A stretch of 64,000 bases of DNA from Franzmannia qiaohouensis (lineage in GTDB: Bacteria; Pseudomonadota; Gammaproteobacteria; Pseudomonadales; Halomonadaceae). The notes under the pieces are model-generated. The model ran no database searches. It saw only the letters and a program-made list of their open reading frames with translations, and was not told where the DNA came from. Made by a program: the position numbers and the translations under genes. The stretch covers positions 65,585-129,584 of the forward strand of contig NZ_JARWAM010000014.1 in NCBI RefSeq assembly GCF_031451695.1. The letters run 5' to 3'. This document shows, piece by piece, positions 43,352 through 51,790 of the stretch. Positions within the stretch are counted from its first letter, which is position 1. Each line of letters begins with the position of its first letter.

Positions 43352-43657
43352 TCACGAGGCATGATGCGTCAGATCGTGGAAGTGAATCCCAGTCGCCTTG
43401 ATAACGGCCGTCATGGTTCGCAGCGTTGGATTCCCCTTTGGGGACAGCGCTCGGTACAGGCTTTCGCGTGACACCTTGGCACGCTCGGCAACGACAGCCA
43501 TGCCACCCTGAGCCTCCACCACATGGCGCAGGGCCATCAAGAAGGCAGACTCTCCGCCCTCCTCGTCCAGCTCGTCAAAAGCAGTGCGTAGGTAGTCAAT
43601 CGCCATGTCAGGATCATCGCGCAGCATCTCAATCACAGCGGTATCGTGGCTTTTCAT
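43352..43657 (-). CDS. HigA-type antitoxin (XRE helix-turn-helix)
   Basis: 101 residues of the 'addiction module antidote' family. The helix-turn-helix is GGMAVVAERAKVSRESLYRAL, and the C-terminus GNPTLRTMTAVIKATGIHF is characteristic. It would neutralise the upstream toxin and repress the promoter. It overlaps the toxin gene by 4 bp in toxin-first order, as in higBA. Confidence 0.9.
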   Translation of the reverse strand: MKSHDTAVIEMLRDDPDMAIDYLRTAFDELDEEGGESAFLMALRHVVEAQGGMAVVAERAKVSRESLYRALSPKGNPTLRTMTAVIKATGIHFHDLTHHAS

Positions 43658-43983
43658 GTCCGGGTTCTCCTTCGGTGGTCTGCCAGAAACGCCTTGGCCT
43701 GCTCAATGTCGGCCTGCTGGCGCTTCTTGGTGCCACCGATCAACAACATCACCAGGCGCCTACCCACCTTGGCGTAATAGACGCGGTAGCCAGGGCCGTA
43801 ATCGATGCGTAGCTCCAGCACCCCATCACCAACGGCCTTGGTATCTCCTGCATTTCCAGCAGCCAAGCGGTTTAGGCGAGTCAGCACCCGCATAGCGGCC
43901 TGACGATCCTTGGCCTTAGTGTCATCTAACCACACTTGAAATGGATCGTGTCCGTCGGCGGTGAGGTAGTGTGTCAGCTCCAT
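43654..43983 (-). CDS. HigB/RelE-type toxin
   Basis: About 109 residues of the 'addiction module killer' RelE/ParE group. Typical blocks are LRIDYGPGYRVYYAKVG and LLIGGTKKRQQADIEQAKA. RelE/HigB toxins cut mRNA on the ribosome. ATG 43983 is used; two more Met codons lie just upstream. The promoter -10 (TACAAT) overlaps a palindrome at 43996-44013. Confidence 0.88.
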   Translation of the reverse strand: MELTHYLTADGHDPFQVWLDDTKAKDRQAAMRVLTRLNRLAAGNAGDTKAVGDGVLELRIDYGPGYRVYYAKVGRRLVMLLIGGTKKRQQADIEQAKAFLADHRRRTRT

Positions 43984-43995
43984 CATCAAAAGCAT

Positions 43996-44013
43996 TGTAG
44001 CCTAAAAGCTACA
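43996..44013 (-). promoter_or_regulatory. Palindromic operator/promoter of the toxin-antitoxin pair
   Basis: TGTAGC-6 bp-GCTACA is a perfect 6+6 inverted repeat. On the minus strand it overlaps TACAAT, a likely -10, only about 10-15 bp before the toxin start. Autoregulation by the antitoxin is the natural reading. Confidence 0.55.
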
Positions 44014-44160
44014 GAAAGGAATGGGGGCGAGCTTACACATGCGCCGTGCACACCAAACTGGCGCGATGACTCGCCAAAGGTCGATTGACACTCTGTTGAC
44101 ACATTAGAATCTTGCTATAGAACCAAGCCAAGGAAGGAACCGCTAACGGCTTGATTTAAA

Positions 44161-44219
44161 TGGTACCGGCGGTCGGACTCGAACCGACAAGGGCTTGCAC
44201 CCGGCGGATTTTGAATCCG
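44161..44219 (-). tRNA. tRNA-Leu(CAA) 3' fragment, probable island attachment site
   Basis: Read on the minus strand this is the anticodon arm (TTCAAAA loop, anticodon CAA at 44211-44213), a long leucine-type variable arm, a T arm with GGTTCGAGTCC and an encoded CCA end (44161-44163). The 5' half (acceptor and D arm) is absent: the upstream bases cannot pair with the acceptor and lack GGTAGAC. A truncated 3' copy is what integration into a tRNA gene leaves at one end; the island would lie on the higher-coordinate side. Confidence 0.75.
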
Positions 44220-44317
44220 TTTTACGACAACTCTAGGCCGCGCTTGCCACGGGCATTTGTCGATAAATCAACCGCTTGCAGACTTACATTGCTTACACAC
44301 ACAACGTAGAGTCGCTG

Positions 44318-44339
44318 CAAACTGCGACCAAACTGCGAC
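44318..44339. repeat. Tandem 11-bp direct repeat near the attachment site
   Basis: CAAACTGCGAC occurs twice head to tail (44318-44328, 44329-44339), about 100 bp inside the island from the tRNA fragment. Such short direct repeats are common integrase arm sites. A 7-bp stem AGCGGAC-GCTC-GTCCGCT follows at about 44360-44377. Confidence 0.5.
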
Positions 44340-44424
44340 CACATTACTCCAGCCACTGGAGCGGACGCTCGTCCGCTGCGTAGACAGATGCGTTTGATCA
44401 TAGGCATTTCCAACAACCATCATT

Positions 44425-44538
44425 GAGCATGAGCCCGAAATACTCACCGACTTCCTGCTGCTCAGCGTATGGAAACTGCCTGCGTGGGCGGTGGAGGCGC
44501 TGCTCGCCGGTGGCGGGGTGCTGATCTCGGCGGGGTAA
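44425..44538 (+). pseudogene. High-GC gene fragment (C-terminal 37 codons of an unknown membrane protein)
   Basis: An open frame without a start reads through to a TAA at 44536-44538, with hydrophobic content (FLLLSVWKLPAWAVEALL, then GGGVLISAG). Its GC is far higher than the flanks. It looks like the tail of a gene moved or cut during island formation. No family recognised. Confidence 0.4.
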
Positions 44539-44577
44539 ACTCCCATGCCGGCGGGTGTGACGCATTGCTGGCTAATC

Positions 44578-45714
44578 TCATGGGCGAGAAGCCCCGTAAA
44601 GCCGAATGACGGCTTCCGCTCGGTCCTCCAGGAGCTCTGACGTCCGGGCCATGGCCTCCTCCAAGCCCATGGCTTGATCCGCCAGCGGGAAGGCTGCCGT
44701 GACGCCTATCTGATACACCTCGCGCCAGCCCTCACCGAAACGTCCTGCTAGCAGCACTACCGGGACCGCTGTACGAGCCGCAGCCCTTGCCACTCCCACC
44801 GGGGTCTTGCCTGACAGGCTTTGGCGGTCAACGCTGCCTTCTCCCGTGATCACCAGATCAGCTCCTGCAAGCTTCTCCTCGAAGCCCACCAGCTCCATGA
44901 CGATCTCGATACCCGGCCGAGGCGTGGCCTGCAGCAACGTCATTGCCGCAAAGCCGACACCGCCAGCAGCCCCAGCTCCAGGCGCCTTAGCAAAATTCGT
45001 TCCGAGAGCAGCCTCCACTATCTCGGCAAACCCGTAGAGCGCCTTGTCCAGAAAGGCCACATGCTCAGAATTCGCGCCTTTCTGAGGCCCGAAAATGGCG
45101 CTGGCGCCGTTCTCGCCGCACAAGGGGTTGGATACATCTACTGCGACCTCGAATTGGACGTCGGCAAGACGACTATCCATGCCAACGACATCAAGCTCCG
45201 CCAGAAAAGCCAGGCCTTCCCCTCCGGGCTGGATGGCCGCGCCAGCTTCATCTTGAAGACGAACTCCGAGCGCCTGCAGCATCCCCGCCCCACCGTCATT
45301 CGTGGCACTACCTCCTAGGGTCAGGATGATGCGCTCCGCCCCGTGATCCAGGGTATCCAAGATGACTTCCCCAAGCCCATAGGTTGAAGCCTTCATAGCA
45401 TCTCGATGTGCCAAAGGAACCAGTTGAATACCACTGGACTCGGCCAACTCCACAATTGCGAGCTTCTGATCCGCGACCCAGCCCCAGCGTGCGATACGTG
45501 ATTTCCCCATAGGGCCGGTCACAGTAGACATGCACTCCTCGGCCCCCATTGAGACCAGCAGAGCATCCAAGGTGCCTTCACCCCCATCCCCAAGGGGGCA
45601 ACTGTCTACCACTGCTTCCGGGCAAGCCTTGAGCACGCCCCGGCGCAGAGCACGCACCACTTCCTCCGCTGAAACCGCATCCTTGTAGCTATCTGGCGCC
45701 AGTACAACTCTCAT
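44578..45714 (-). CDS. Glycerate kinase (GlxK/GarK family)
   Basis: 378 residues, class II glycerate kinase fold. Family blocks are VVLAPDSYKDAVSAEEV at the start, CPLGDGGEGTLDAL, LGGSATNDGGAGMLQALG, and VITGEGSVDRQSLSGKTP. It phosphorylates D-glycerate, usually to 2-phosphoglycerate, feeding lower glycolysis. Separated from the rest of the catabolic cluster by IS debris, it has its own TATAAT-like box upstream (about 45820). Confidence 0.92.
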   Translation of the reverse strand: MRVVLAPDSYKDAVSAEEVVRALRRGVLKACPEAVVDSCPLGDGGEGTLDALLVSMGAEECMSTVTGPMGKSRIARWGWVADQKLAIVELAESSGIQLVPLAHRDAMKASTYGLGEVILDTLDHGAERIILTLGGSATNDGGAGMLQALGVRLQDEAGAAIQPGGEGLAFLAELDVVGMDSRLADVQFEVAVDVSNPLCGENGASAIFGPQKGANSEHVAFLDKALYGFAEIVEAALGTNFAKAPGAGAAGGVGFAAMTLLQATPRPGIEIVMELVGFEEKLAGADLVITGEGSVDRQSLSGKTPVGVARAAARTAVPVVLLAGRFGEGWREVYQIGVTAAFPLADQAMGLEEAMARTSELLEDRAEAVIRLYGASRP

Positions 45715-46025
45715 TCATTCTTCCTTATATGTGGAAATTTTTATCCCAACATTGGGTGAAACGTGTTGTGCGGGAAGCATCACCAGCCCCTAACATAATT
45801 AGCCATATGCCCAATTATTATACATTTCCGTCATAAAGCGCATGCACGCTGCGATGAAGGAACTTCACCCACCAGAGCAGGGTGCCTCTTAGTTGCGGTG
45901 CCGGACAGTTGAAGGACACCGGAAAGAGCGATAGTGATTTCTGGTGTACGGGAGGAGGTAGGAAAGGTAGCGTATCCTGTTGATTGATCACGAAAAAGAT
46001 CTCAACCAACACAGGCGGATACGCC

Positions 46026-46309
46026 ATGATCGATTCTACCCCCGAACTCTTTCACAGCCAGAAGCCGAGGTCACTGACCCGTTGCATGAGTTGTTACACT
46101 AAAGAGCTTGGGACCTAATCACCAAGCCCGTGGAGGCCGAGCTGGCCACCTTCCTGGCCCAGTATCCCGACGAGATTATTGAAAAAGGCCGGCGAGTGGT
46201 GGCGCGCATTGGCTATTGGCGGCCCACTCTGCTACGTGGACTCCCCCGGCTAACCACCCTCGCCTCACGGGCAAGCATCACCGACAAGATGCCTCAGCCC
46301 CGTCGATGA
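46026..46309 (+). pseudogene. IS256-family (mutator-type) transposase remnant
   Basis: ATG 46026 opens a 30-codon frame ending at TAA 46116-46118. A shifted frame continues with KPVEAELATFLAQYPDE and KGRRVVARIGYW, which match the N-terminal region of IS256-type transposases (VEAEL..., GRR-VVRNGY). The DDE core is absent. The area 45715-46501 otherwise holds no gene. Confidence 0.6.
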
Positions 46310-46501
46310 GTCCCAGTCGATGATACTACTTATCCAAAGCATGAATTTTAATGCTATGTAGTTATCAAAAAACTCAGGAAATTTCGCATTCCATATTTAT
46401 GTCGGTGAGCGACGAAGCGATTTCGTCTTGACAGTAACCTGCCGAGGGAAGGTCAACACCGCGAATTGGGCCAACTCACCTACCCGATGAATACGCCGGG
46501 A

Positions 46502-47464
46502 TCAAACAACAACATTCCTAGCACATCCTTTCCAGTACTCTTCAATGTTTCCAATAAGTTGATCCGCTAACCCTTGCACCGCTTCGACACTCGCCCACGC
46601 AACGTGCGGAGTGACGATAACATTCGGCCGATTGGCCAAACTTCTCATGATATGTGACTGCCCCGGCGGCTCTTTTGTAACTACATCGAAACCAGCGCCA
46701 CCGATCTGTTTGGTATCGAGCGCATACTCCAATGCCTCTTCGTCAACCAACCCTCCGCGAGCGGTATTTATAATCAACGGCTGTCGCTTCATATTAGAAA
46801 ACTCTTGAAATGAAATCATGTTTCTCGTGGATGCCGTGAGGGGGCAATGAAGAGTTATCACATCACTAGTTCTTATAACGTCTTCAAATGGAGTATAGAG
46901 CGACCCCATACCTGAAACGCCTTTATGTGATGAAAAGAGAACTTTCATGCCGAAGGCTTCGCCCAGCTTTGCCACGGCCTTACCTAGGACACCATCTCCC
47001 ACAACTCCTAGCGTTGTACCTGAAAGATCACCGACTGGATAATCGAAATAACAAAATTGACCAGAATCTTCCCATCTCCCGTCAAGAACCGACTGTCGAT
47101 ATTGCACTAGGCTACGTCGAAGCGCGAGGATTAAAGAGAAGGTATGCTCAGGAACAGAATTGATAGCATAATTACGTACATTGCAAACGGAAACTCCCGC
47201 TGCCTTGCAAGCCTCCAAGGCAATTGCATCGTAACCCGTCGCGGCCACCGCAATCAGTTTTAGCTGACTTGCCTGACTGATATCGGCCTCTTTGATCGGC
47301 ACCTTATTTGTTATGACAACATCAGCATCTGATATCCTCTCACCAACTTGATGTGGCTCAGTTCTTCTGTAAACCACCATCTGGTGAGGGAAACTTAGAT
47401 CACGCAACACCACTTCTGGAGAGAGAGTATCTCGGTCAAGAAATACAATTTTTACAGTACTCAT
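46502..47464 (-). CDS. D-2-hydroxyacid dehydrogenase (hydroxypyruvate reductase type)
   Basis: 320 residues. The NAD motif is GVVGDGVLGKAVA (G-x-G-x-x-G), and catalytic Arg, Glu and His are seen in INTARGGLVDE, DVVTKEPP and TPHVAWASVE. The sequence resembles HprA-type glycerate dehydrogenases, reducing hydroxypyruvate to D-glycerate. With glycerate kinase close by, the two could form a short glycerate branch. GC is lower than the flanking chromosome, and the gap to the kinase gene (173 bp) is AT-rich. Confidence 0.85.
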   Translation of the reverse strand: MSTVKIVFLDRDTLSPEVVLRDLSFPHQMVVYRRTEPHQVGERISDADVVITNKVPIKEADISQASQLKLIAVAATGYDAIALEACKAAGVSVCNVRNYAINSVPEHTFSLILALRRSLVQYRQSVLDGRWEDSGQFCYFDYPVGDLSGTTLGVVGDGVLGKAVAKLGEAFGMKVLFSSHKGVSGMGSLYTPFEDVIRTSDVITLHCPLTASTRNMISFQEFSNMKRQPLIINTARGGLVDEEALEYALDTKQIGGAGFDVVTKEPPGQSHIMRSLANRPNVIVTPHVAWASVEAVQGLADQLIGNIEEYWKGCARNVVV

Positions 47465-47637
47465 AAACTCGTATCCGTTAACACTTTTATCGTCATACTA
47501 AGGAAGCGTTGATGATATTTTGTCCATAATCCCACCAGCCACTTAATCGCTACATGCGCCTAACCAAGTGCCAGTGTCTCAACCTAATAATTGCAATGAA
47601 AATTAAAATATCAATAGTGGCACTTAATAACCTCCAG

Positions 47638-49146
47638 CTACTTAAAACCAGCTAGCGAATCCATCGAATTCGCGAGTGCGGGATACAACTCGTCGTAGAT
47701 TTTAGCCATTCGTCGGTAGGTTTCAAGGCAACGCTCATCCCTGCTCGGCAATATCTCGCTAAATCCCGAGTGATCCGTGGGGAGTCGGGGATCTTCGACG
47801 CCATTGAAAACTCCCCCAGCAACTCCCCCAAGTAGGGCAGCACCGAGTGCCGCAGCGTCTGTAGTATCTAACTGAGAGAATTCAATACCAAGGATATCTG
47901 CCTTGATCTGTAGCCAGAACCGACTTCTGGCCCCACCACCTACACTGAGCATGCGATGGGGTCGCCAGTTCCATTTCTGCTCTGCCCGCCTCATGTTTTG
48001 GAGCAGACCGTAAGCGGTACCCTCGAACACCGCACGTATCATGTCGGAACGTTGGCTACCTAAACACAGCCCAATCCACGCTCCAGAGGCATTGGGATCC
48101 CATAGCGGGCTTCGCTCGCCCGCTAAGTAGGGTAAGAAAACCACTCCGTTTGCCCCCGGCGGCGACTCCGAAGCGAGTTCTTCCAGTTTGTCTAGGCTAT
48201 TCAGCTCCGGCCAGACTTCCTTGTGAATCCAGCCGAGGGCACCGCCTACCGTGGACATGGCGCCATGAGCAAGCCAAAGCCCGGGAATGATGTGACGGCG
48301 GTTAAGGAAGACCTTATCGAACACAGGTTCGTCGAGACAGAATGTCACCACCCCTGAGGTGCCAACAGACTCAAAGGCAGTCCGAGCCTGGTTGATACCG
48401 AGGGCGAAGGCCGCTGCCGCAGTATCCGCTGCGCCCGTGGCCACCGGCGTTCCTGCATACAACCCTGTGAGTCGCGCGGCAGCCGGGCTGACACCTCCGA
48501 CCGCTTCTTCCGGTGGACGGATCGGCACCATTTTATCGGCGCTAATTCCTGCTGCATCCAAGAGACCGTCATCCCAGTTTGTGCCAGATTCACGCACACA
48601 GAAGAGACCGGAATAGGAGGCCTGAGTCGGGTCCGTCGCGAGTTCGCCGGCGAGCCTCGCGGCAAGGAAGCTGTTAAGAAAGCCCACATGGCGCACTCGC
48701 GCCCAGATTTCCGGTTCGTGCTCCATCACCCAATTCAGAGTCGCCGCAGAAAAAGTGGAGGAGCTCACTCGGTTGCCGGTGGTTACAAAGGCAGCATCTT
48801 CACCGCCGAGGCGCTCGGCGAGGCCCTGCAACGATTCACATGCCCGATTATCCAGGTAGCTCACGCCCAGACGCACAGGGTTCAGTGCCTTATCAAGCAG
48901 CACCAAGGTCGGGCATGTGGTAGCAAAGCCTATACTGGAAACCTCATCGACTTGATCCGCCACCTCTTTCACCGCCTCGATGACCAGCTGCCAGTAACGC
49001 TCCAGATCGAGCTCAGCCCAGCGAGCTTGATTCGTGACCAACGACACAGCACGCTGCGCTTTGGCACGTAACTGTCCTTCAGGCGTAAAGGCACAGACTT
49101 TGACGGCGCTAGTCCCCGCATCAATGCCGAGCAACACTTTACTCAT
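47638..49146 (-). CDS. FGGY-family carbohydrate kinase (xylulokinase-like)
   Basis: About 502 residues. The N-terminal phosphate-binding motif is LLGIDAGTSAVKVCAF, and the second domain has FLPYLAGERSPLWDPNASGAW, typical of xylulokinases. GGGARSRFWLQIKADILG is the adenosine-site region. It phosphorylates a ketose or polyol that is not identified here; xylulose is only one option and no xylose isomerase is present. ATG 49146 is used: the frame starts with the domain and overlaps the zinc dehydrogenase stop by 8 bp. Confidence 0.88.
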   Translation of the reverse strand: MSKVLLGIDAGTSAVKVCAFTPEGQLRAKAQRAVSLVTNQARWAELDLERYWQLVIEAVKEVADQVDEVSSIGFATTCPTLVLLDKALNPVRLGVSYLDNRACESLQGLAERLGGEDAAFVTTGNRVSSSTFSAATLNWVMEHEPEIWARVRHVGFLNSFLAARLAGELATDPTQASYSGLFCVRESGTNWDDGLLDAAGISADKMVPIRPPEEAVGGVSPAAARLTGLYAGTPVATGAADTAAAAFALGINQARTAFESVGTSGVVTFCLDEPVFDKVFLNRRHIIPGLWLAHGAMSTVGGALGWIHKEVWPELNSLDKLEELASESPPGANGVVFLPYLAGERSPLWDPNASGAWIGLCLGSQRSDMIRAVFEGTAYGLLQNMRRAEQKWNWRPHRMLSVGGGARSRFWLQIKADILGIEFSQLDTTDAAALGAALLGGVAGGVFNGVEDPRLPTDHSGFSEILPSRDERCLETYRRMAKIYDELYPALANSMDSLAGFK

Positions 49147-50179
49147 GTACGACCGACACCTTAACCCCCTCACCGCTGGCCGCGACTTGCATTGCTTCAT
49201 TGATATCTGCAAGTGCCAGGCGGTGAGTAATGAGATCACCGGCGGCGATCACTCCTGCTTCAATCAGACGCAGCGACTTCTCGTACTGGCGTCGTGTCAG
49301 GGCACTGGCTCCGCTAACCTTAATCTCGTTGTAATGGATGAGATTAGGGTCCACCACGGCCGTATCCCCTGCCGTAAAGCCGGCGAAAAGGTTAACCCGG
49401 CCATTCTTGCGCACCAGTTGCATCGCTGGATTCACTAGTACTGGTAGACCGATGGCAACGATGACCACATCTGCGCCAATCCCGTCGCACCGGGCCTTTA
49501 CGCAAGCAGAGAGATCTTCCGTCGTAGGGTCAACGACCAAATCAGCACCGAGAGAAGCAGCTACCTCTCTCCGCTTGGCATTGGGCTCGCTGACGATCAC
49601 CTGTCTAGCGCCTGCTACACGCGCAAGCTGAAGGTGCATCAACCCGATGGGGCCAGCACCGAGCACCACAACGCTGTCTCCCATTCCCACTTCGGCATTT
49701 TCCTGGCCATTGATACAGCAGGCCAAGGGTTCAGCTAATGCTGCCTGTTCCCAGGAGGTGTCAGGGTGCAGCTTGTAGACATTGCCTGAGGCTATGCCGG
49801 TAGCCGGGATACGGATGAATTCAGCGAAGGCACCATCGAACTCATAGCCCATCGCGGTACGGTTGGCACAGACGTTCTCCCGGCCTTGCTTGCAGTACTC
49901 ACATTTCAGGCACGGGATTACCGGATCCATCGAGACTCCGTCACCGACCGCGAAGCCCCTTACCCCGCGCCCAACATCCACTACTTCACCCGCAAATTCA
50001 TGCCCAATGATGGAAGGCGTGCGAACACCCTTAGTTTTCTGACCGTTGTAGATCCGCATGTCCGTCCCACAAATGGTGGCCGCGCGCACACGTAGTAGTA
50101 ATTCTCCATCGTCAGCTTTGGGGGTCTCGACTTCGGCAAAGCGGATATCATTCGGAGCATGGAATATTGCAGCGTGCAT
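49139..50179 (-). CDS. Zinc-dependent MDR alcohol/polyol dehydrogenase
   Basis: 346 residues of the Tdh/sorbitol dehydrogenase group. Catalytic zinc ligands are in TICGTDMRIY, IIGHEFAGEVVDVG and (Glu) ALAEPLACC. The structural-zinc Cys cluster CLKCEYCKQGRENVC is intact. The NAD motif is VVLGAGPIGLMH. It likely oxidises a polyol to a ketose upstream of the kinase. Its start codon touches the stop of the aldolase gene (1 bp), so both are cotranslated. Confidence 0.9.
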   Translation of the reverse strand: MHAAIFHAPNDIRFAEVETPKADDGELLLRVRAATICGTDMRIYNGQKTKGVRTPSIIGHEFAGEVVDVGRGVRGFAVGDGVSMDPVIPCLKCEYCKQGRENVCANRTAMGYEFDGAFAEFIRIPATGIASGNVYKLHPDTSWEQAALAEPLACCINGQENAEVGMGDSVVVLGAGPIGLMHLQLARVAGARQVIVSEPNAKRREVAASLGADLVVDPTTEDLSACVKARCDGIGADVVIVAIGLPVLVNPAMQLVRKNGRVNLFAGFTAGDTAVVDPNLIHYNEIKVSGASALTRRQYEKSLRLIEAGVIAAGDLITHRLALADINEAMQVAASGEGVKVSVVHE

Positions 50180-51000
50180 TAGCCTACCTCCTGCCCATGA
50201 GCAACTGTTTCATCGAAAATGCCGAGTGCCTGTTCAACACTGGCGTCATCGTGCATCAATGCTGAGATGGAGCGGATCACTGCTGCTGGATGCTCGTGCT
50301 GCCACACAAATCGTCCGTAGGTAACTCCTGCTAAACCTACGTCCAGCGCTTCTCGAGTCATCTTCAGATAGTCTTCGAGATTATCTCCCATTTCACCGCC
50401 GGCGAGTGCCACTCGAGACGGGCAGGACTCTACCACCTTAAGGAAACTATCTCCGGAGCCCGTCCATACCGTCTTAATTAGATCCACGCCTAGCTCTGCT
50501 CCTGCGCGAACGGCATAAGCGACTGCATCGGACTCCGTAGGTGTACTGATCTTGGAACCCTTCGGGTAAATGTGAGCTACCAGTGGCATACCGGCCAGCG
50601 CAGCCTCCCGGGATATACGTCCGAGGTTGGTAAGTTGCGCGGTCTGCTCGGGCCCACCCACGATCATCCCTACCGAGATGGCATCGGCACCGAAGCGTAC
50701 AGCCTCATCCACCTCCGCGACGATCGCCTCGTCGTAGGGGTGATACTGAGTGGAGTAGGCGCTTGCCTTGAAGATCATGGAGACCTTTCCCGCATGCGGC
50801 GGAAAAACCTTCTCGGCGATGCCCTTATGCATGGTTACCGCCTCCGGACGTCCGGCGACGACTTGCTCGAGCACCCGAGAGATATTCTCGATGCCGGGCA
50901 ATACGCCACGAGTGATCGGATGGTCCACCGTGATGCCGAGCATGCGCCCAGATTTCGGATTGAGAAGACGGTTCATACGGATCTGCTTGCCCAAGAACAT
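50179..51000 (-). CDS. DhnA/LsrF-family class I aldolase
   Basis: 273 residues, a (beta/alpha)8 class I aldolase. MLGITVDHPITRG (Asp26-His27) and the Schiff-base Lys176 in GVDLIKTVWTGSG are the family hallmarks. Relatives include archaeal fructose-bisphosphate aldolase, ADH synthase (AroA') and LsrF. With the FGGY kinase next door it probably cleaves a ketose phosphate to DHAP plus a small aldehyde. Substrate unknown. Confidence 0.82.
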   Translation of the reverse strand: MFLGKQIRMNRLLNPKSGRMLGITVDHPITRGVLPGIENISRVLEQVVAGRPEAVTMHKGIAEKVFPPHAGKVSMIFKASAYSTQYHPYDEAIVAEVDEAVRFGADAISVGMIVGGPEQTAQLTNLGRISREAALAGMPLVAHIYPKGSKISTPTESDAVAYAVRAGAELGVDLIKTVWTGSGDSFLKVVESCPSRVALAGGEMGDNLEDYLKMTREALDVGLAGVTYGRFVWQHEHPAAVIRSISALMHDDASVEQALGIFDETVAHGQEVG

Positions 51001-51065
51001 ATTTAATCCTTTTATGAATAGATTTTGCTGACAACTTTACTGTTTAACAATCCCGATCAATATAT

Positions 51066-51770
51066 TTAAGCCGTGCGGTACCGTTGGATTTCATCTACGG
51101 TCTTCACCTCGAGCGCTTCGTCAATCCAGGTGCGATCGAGGGTTCCGTTATTGATGTCACTGACTTGCTGACGCTCCATCTCTACTACAGCTTCTGCGGC
51201 ATGGACCGCCTCCTCGGCTCGCCAAGCTGGCACGACAACCACACCATCGGCGTCGCCCACCACAATGTCTCCGTCGTTGACCGTCATACCACCGATATTG
51301 ACAGTTCCGTGAATCTCGCCTGGGCCGCTCTTGTAAGGGCCGAGATGCGATACGCCCTTGGCAAAGACGGGTAGAATACCTGATCCAATCGCTTCACAAT
51401 CGCGGACAGCCCCATCGACGATAATCCCTGCAATACCTCGAGATCGGGCATAACGACACATGATTTCTCCGAGTATGGCATTGGTGACTTCGCCGTGGGC
51501 ATCGATGACGAGTATATCCCCCGGCTGCGCAATATCCATGGCCTTATGGACCACCAAATTGTCCCCAGGTCGAGTTCGAATGGTCAGCGCTGGGCCAGCG
51601 ATTGTCGTCATCCCCAAGGCCGTCAAGCAGGCACCCACGGCATGGACCCCGACACAGCCATGGTTTCGCTCCAGATTGTCGGAGATAGACGGCGTATTGA
51701 GACGCTCAAACCGCTCGATTAGTGCCTGATCAGGGCGCACTGCTGCATTGAAAAGGGTCAATCGATTCAC
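51066..51770 (-). CDS. RraA/HMG-aldolase family protein
   Basis: 234 residues. The core has TIRTRPGDNLVVHKAMDIAQ, the G-E element in ILGEIMCRYARSRG, and the catalytic-type IIVDGAVRDCEAIG with Arg and Asp. Family members are 4-hydroxy-4-methyl-2-oxoglutarate aldolases and oxaloacetate decarboxylases, or RraA RNase E inhibitors; the longer form beside dehydrogenases and a TRAP transporter points to a metabolic enzyme. Actual substrate unknown. Confidence 0.8.
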   Translation of the reverse strand: MNRLTLFNAAVRPDQALIERFERLNTPSISDNLERNHGCVGVHAVGACLTALGMTTIAGPALTIRTRPGDNLVVHKAMDIAQPGDILVIDAHGEVTNAILGEIMCRYARSRGIAGIIVDGAVRDCEAIGSGILPVFAKGVSHLGPYKSGPGEIHGTVNIGGMTVNDGDIVVGDADGVVVVPAWRAEEAVHAAEAVVEMERQQVSDINNGTLDRTWIDEALEVKTVDEIQRYRTA

Positions 51771-51790
51771 ATCAGCTCTCCACTCTGTTT

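Noticed and set aside
44161..44247. A complete tRNA-Leu gene
   Set aside because: The 3' half is convincing but the upstream bases cannot form the acceptor pairing or a D arm, so it is a fragment.
45818..46027. A 69-codon minus-strand gene near the IS256 remnant
   Set aside because: No ribosome binding site, no recognisable family, and it sits in IS debris.
47638..51000. AI-2 (Lsr) signal processing by the FGGY kinase and DhnA-type aldolase
   Set aside because: No LsrACDB transporter, LsrR or LsrG is present; the transporter is TRAP type and many dehydrogenases accompany the pair, which fits carbon catabolism better.
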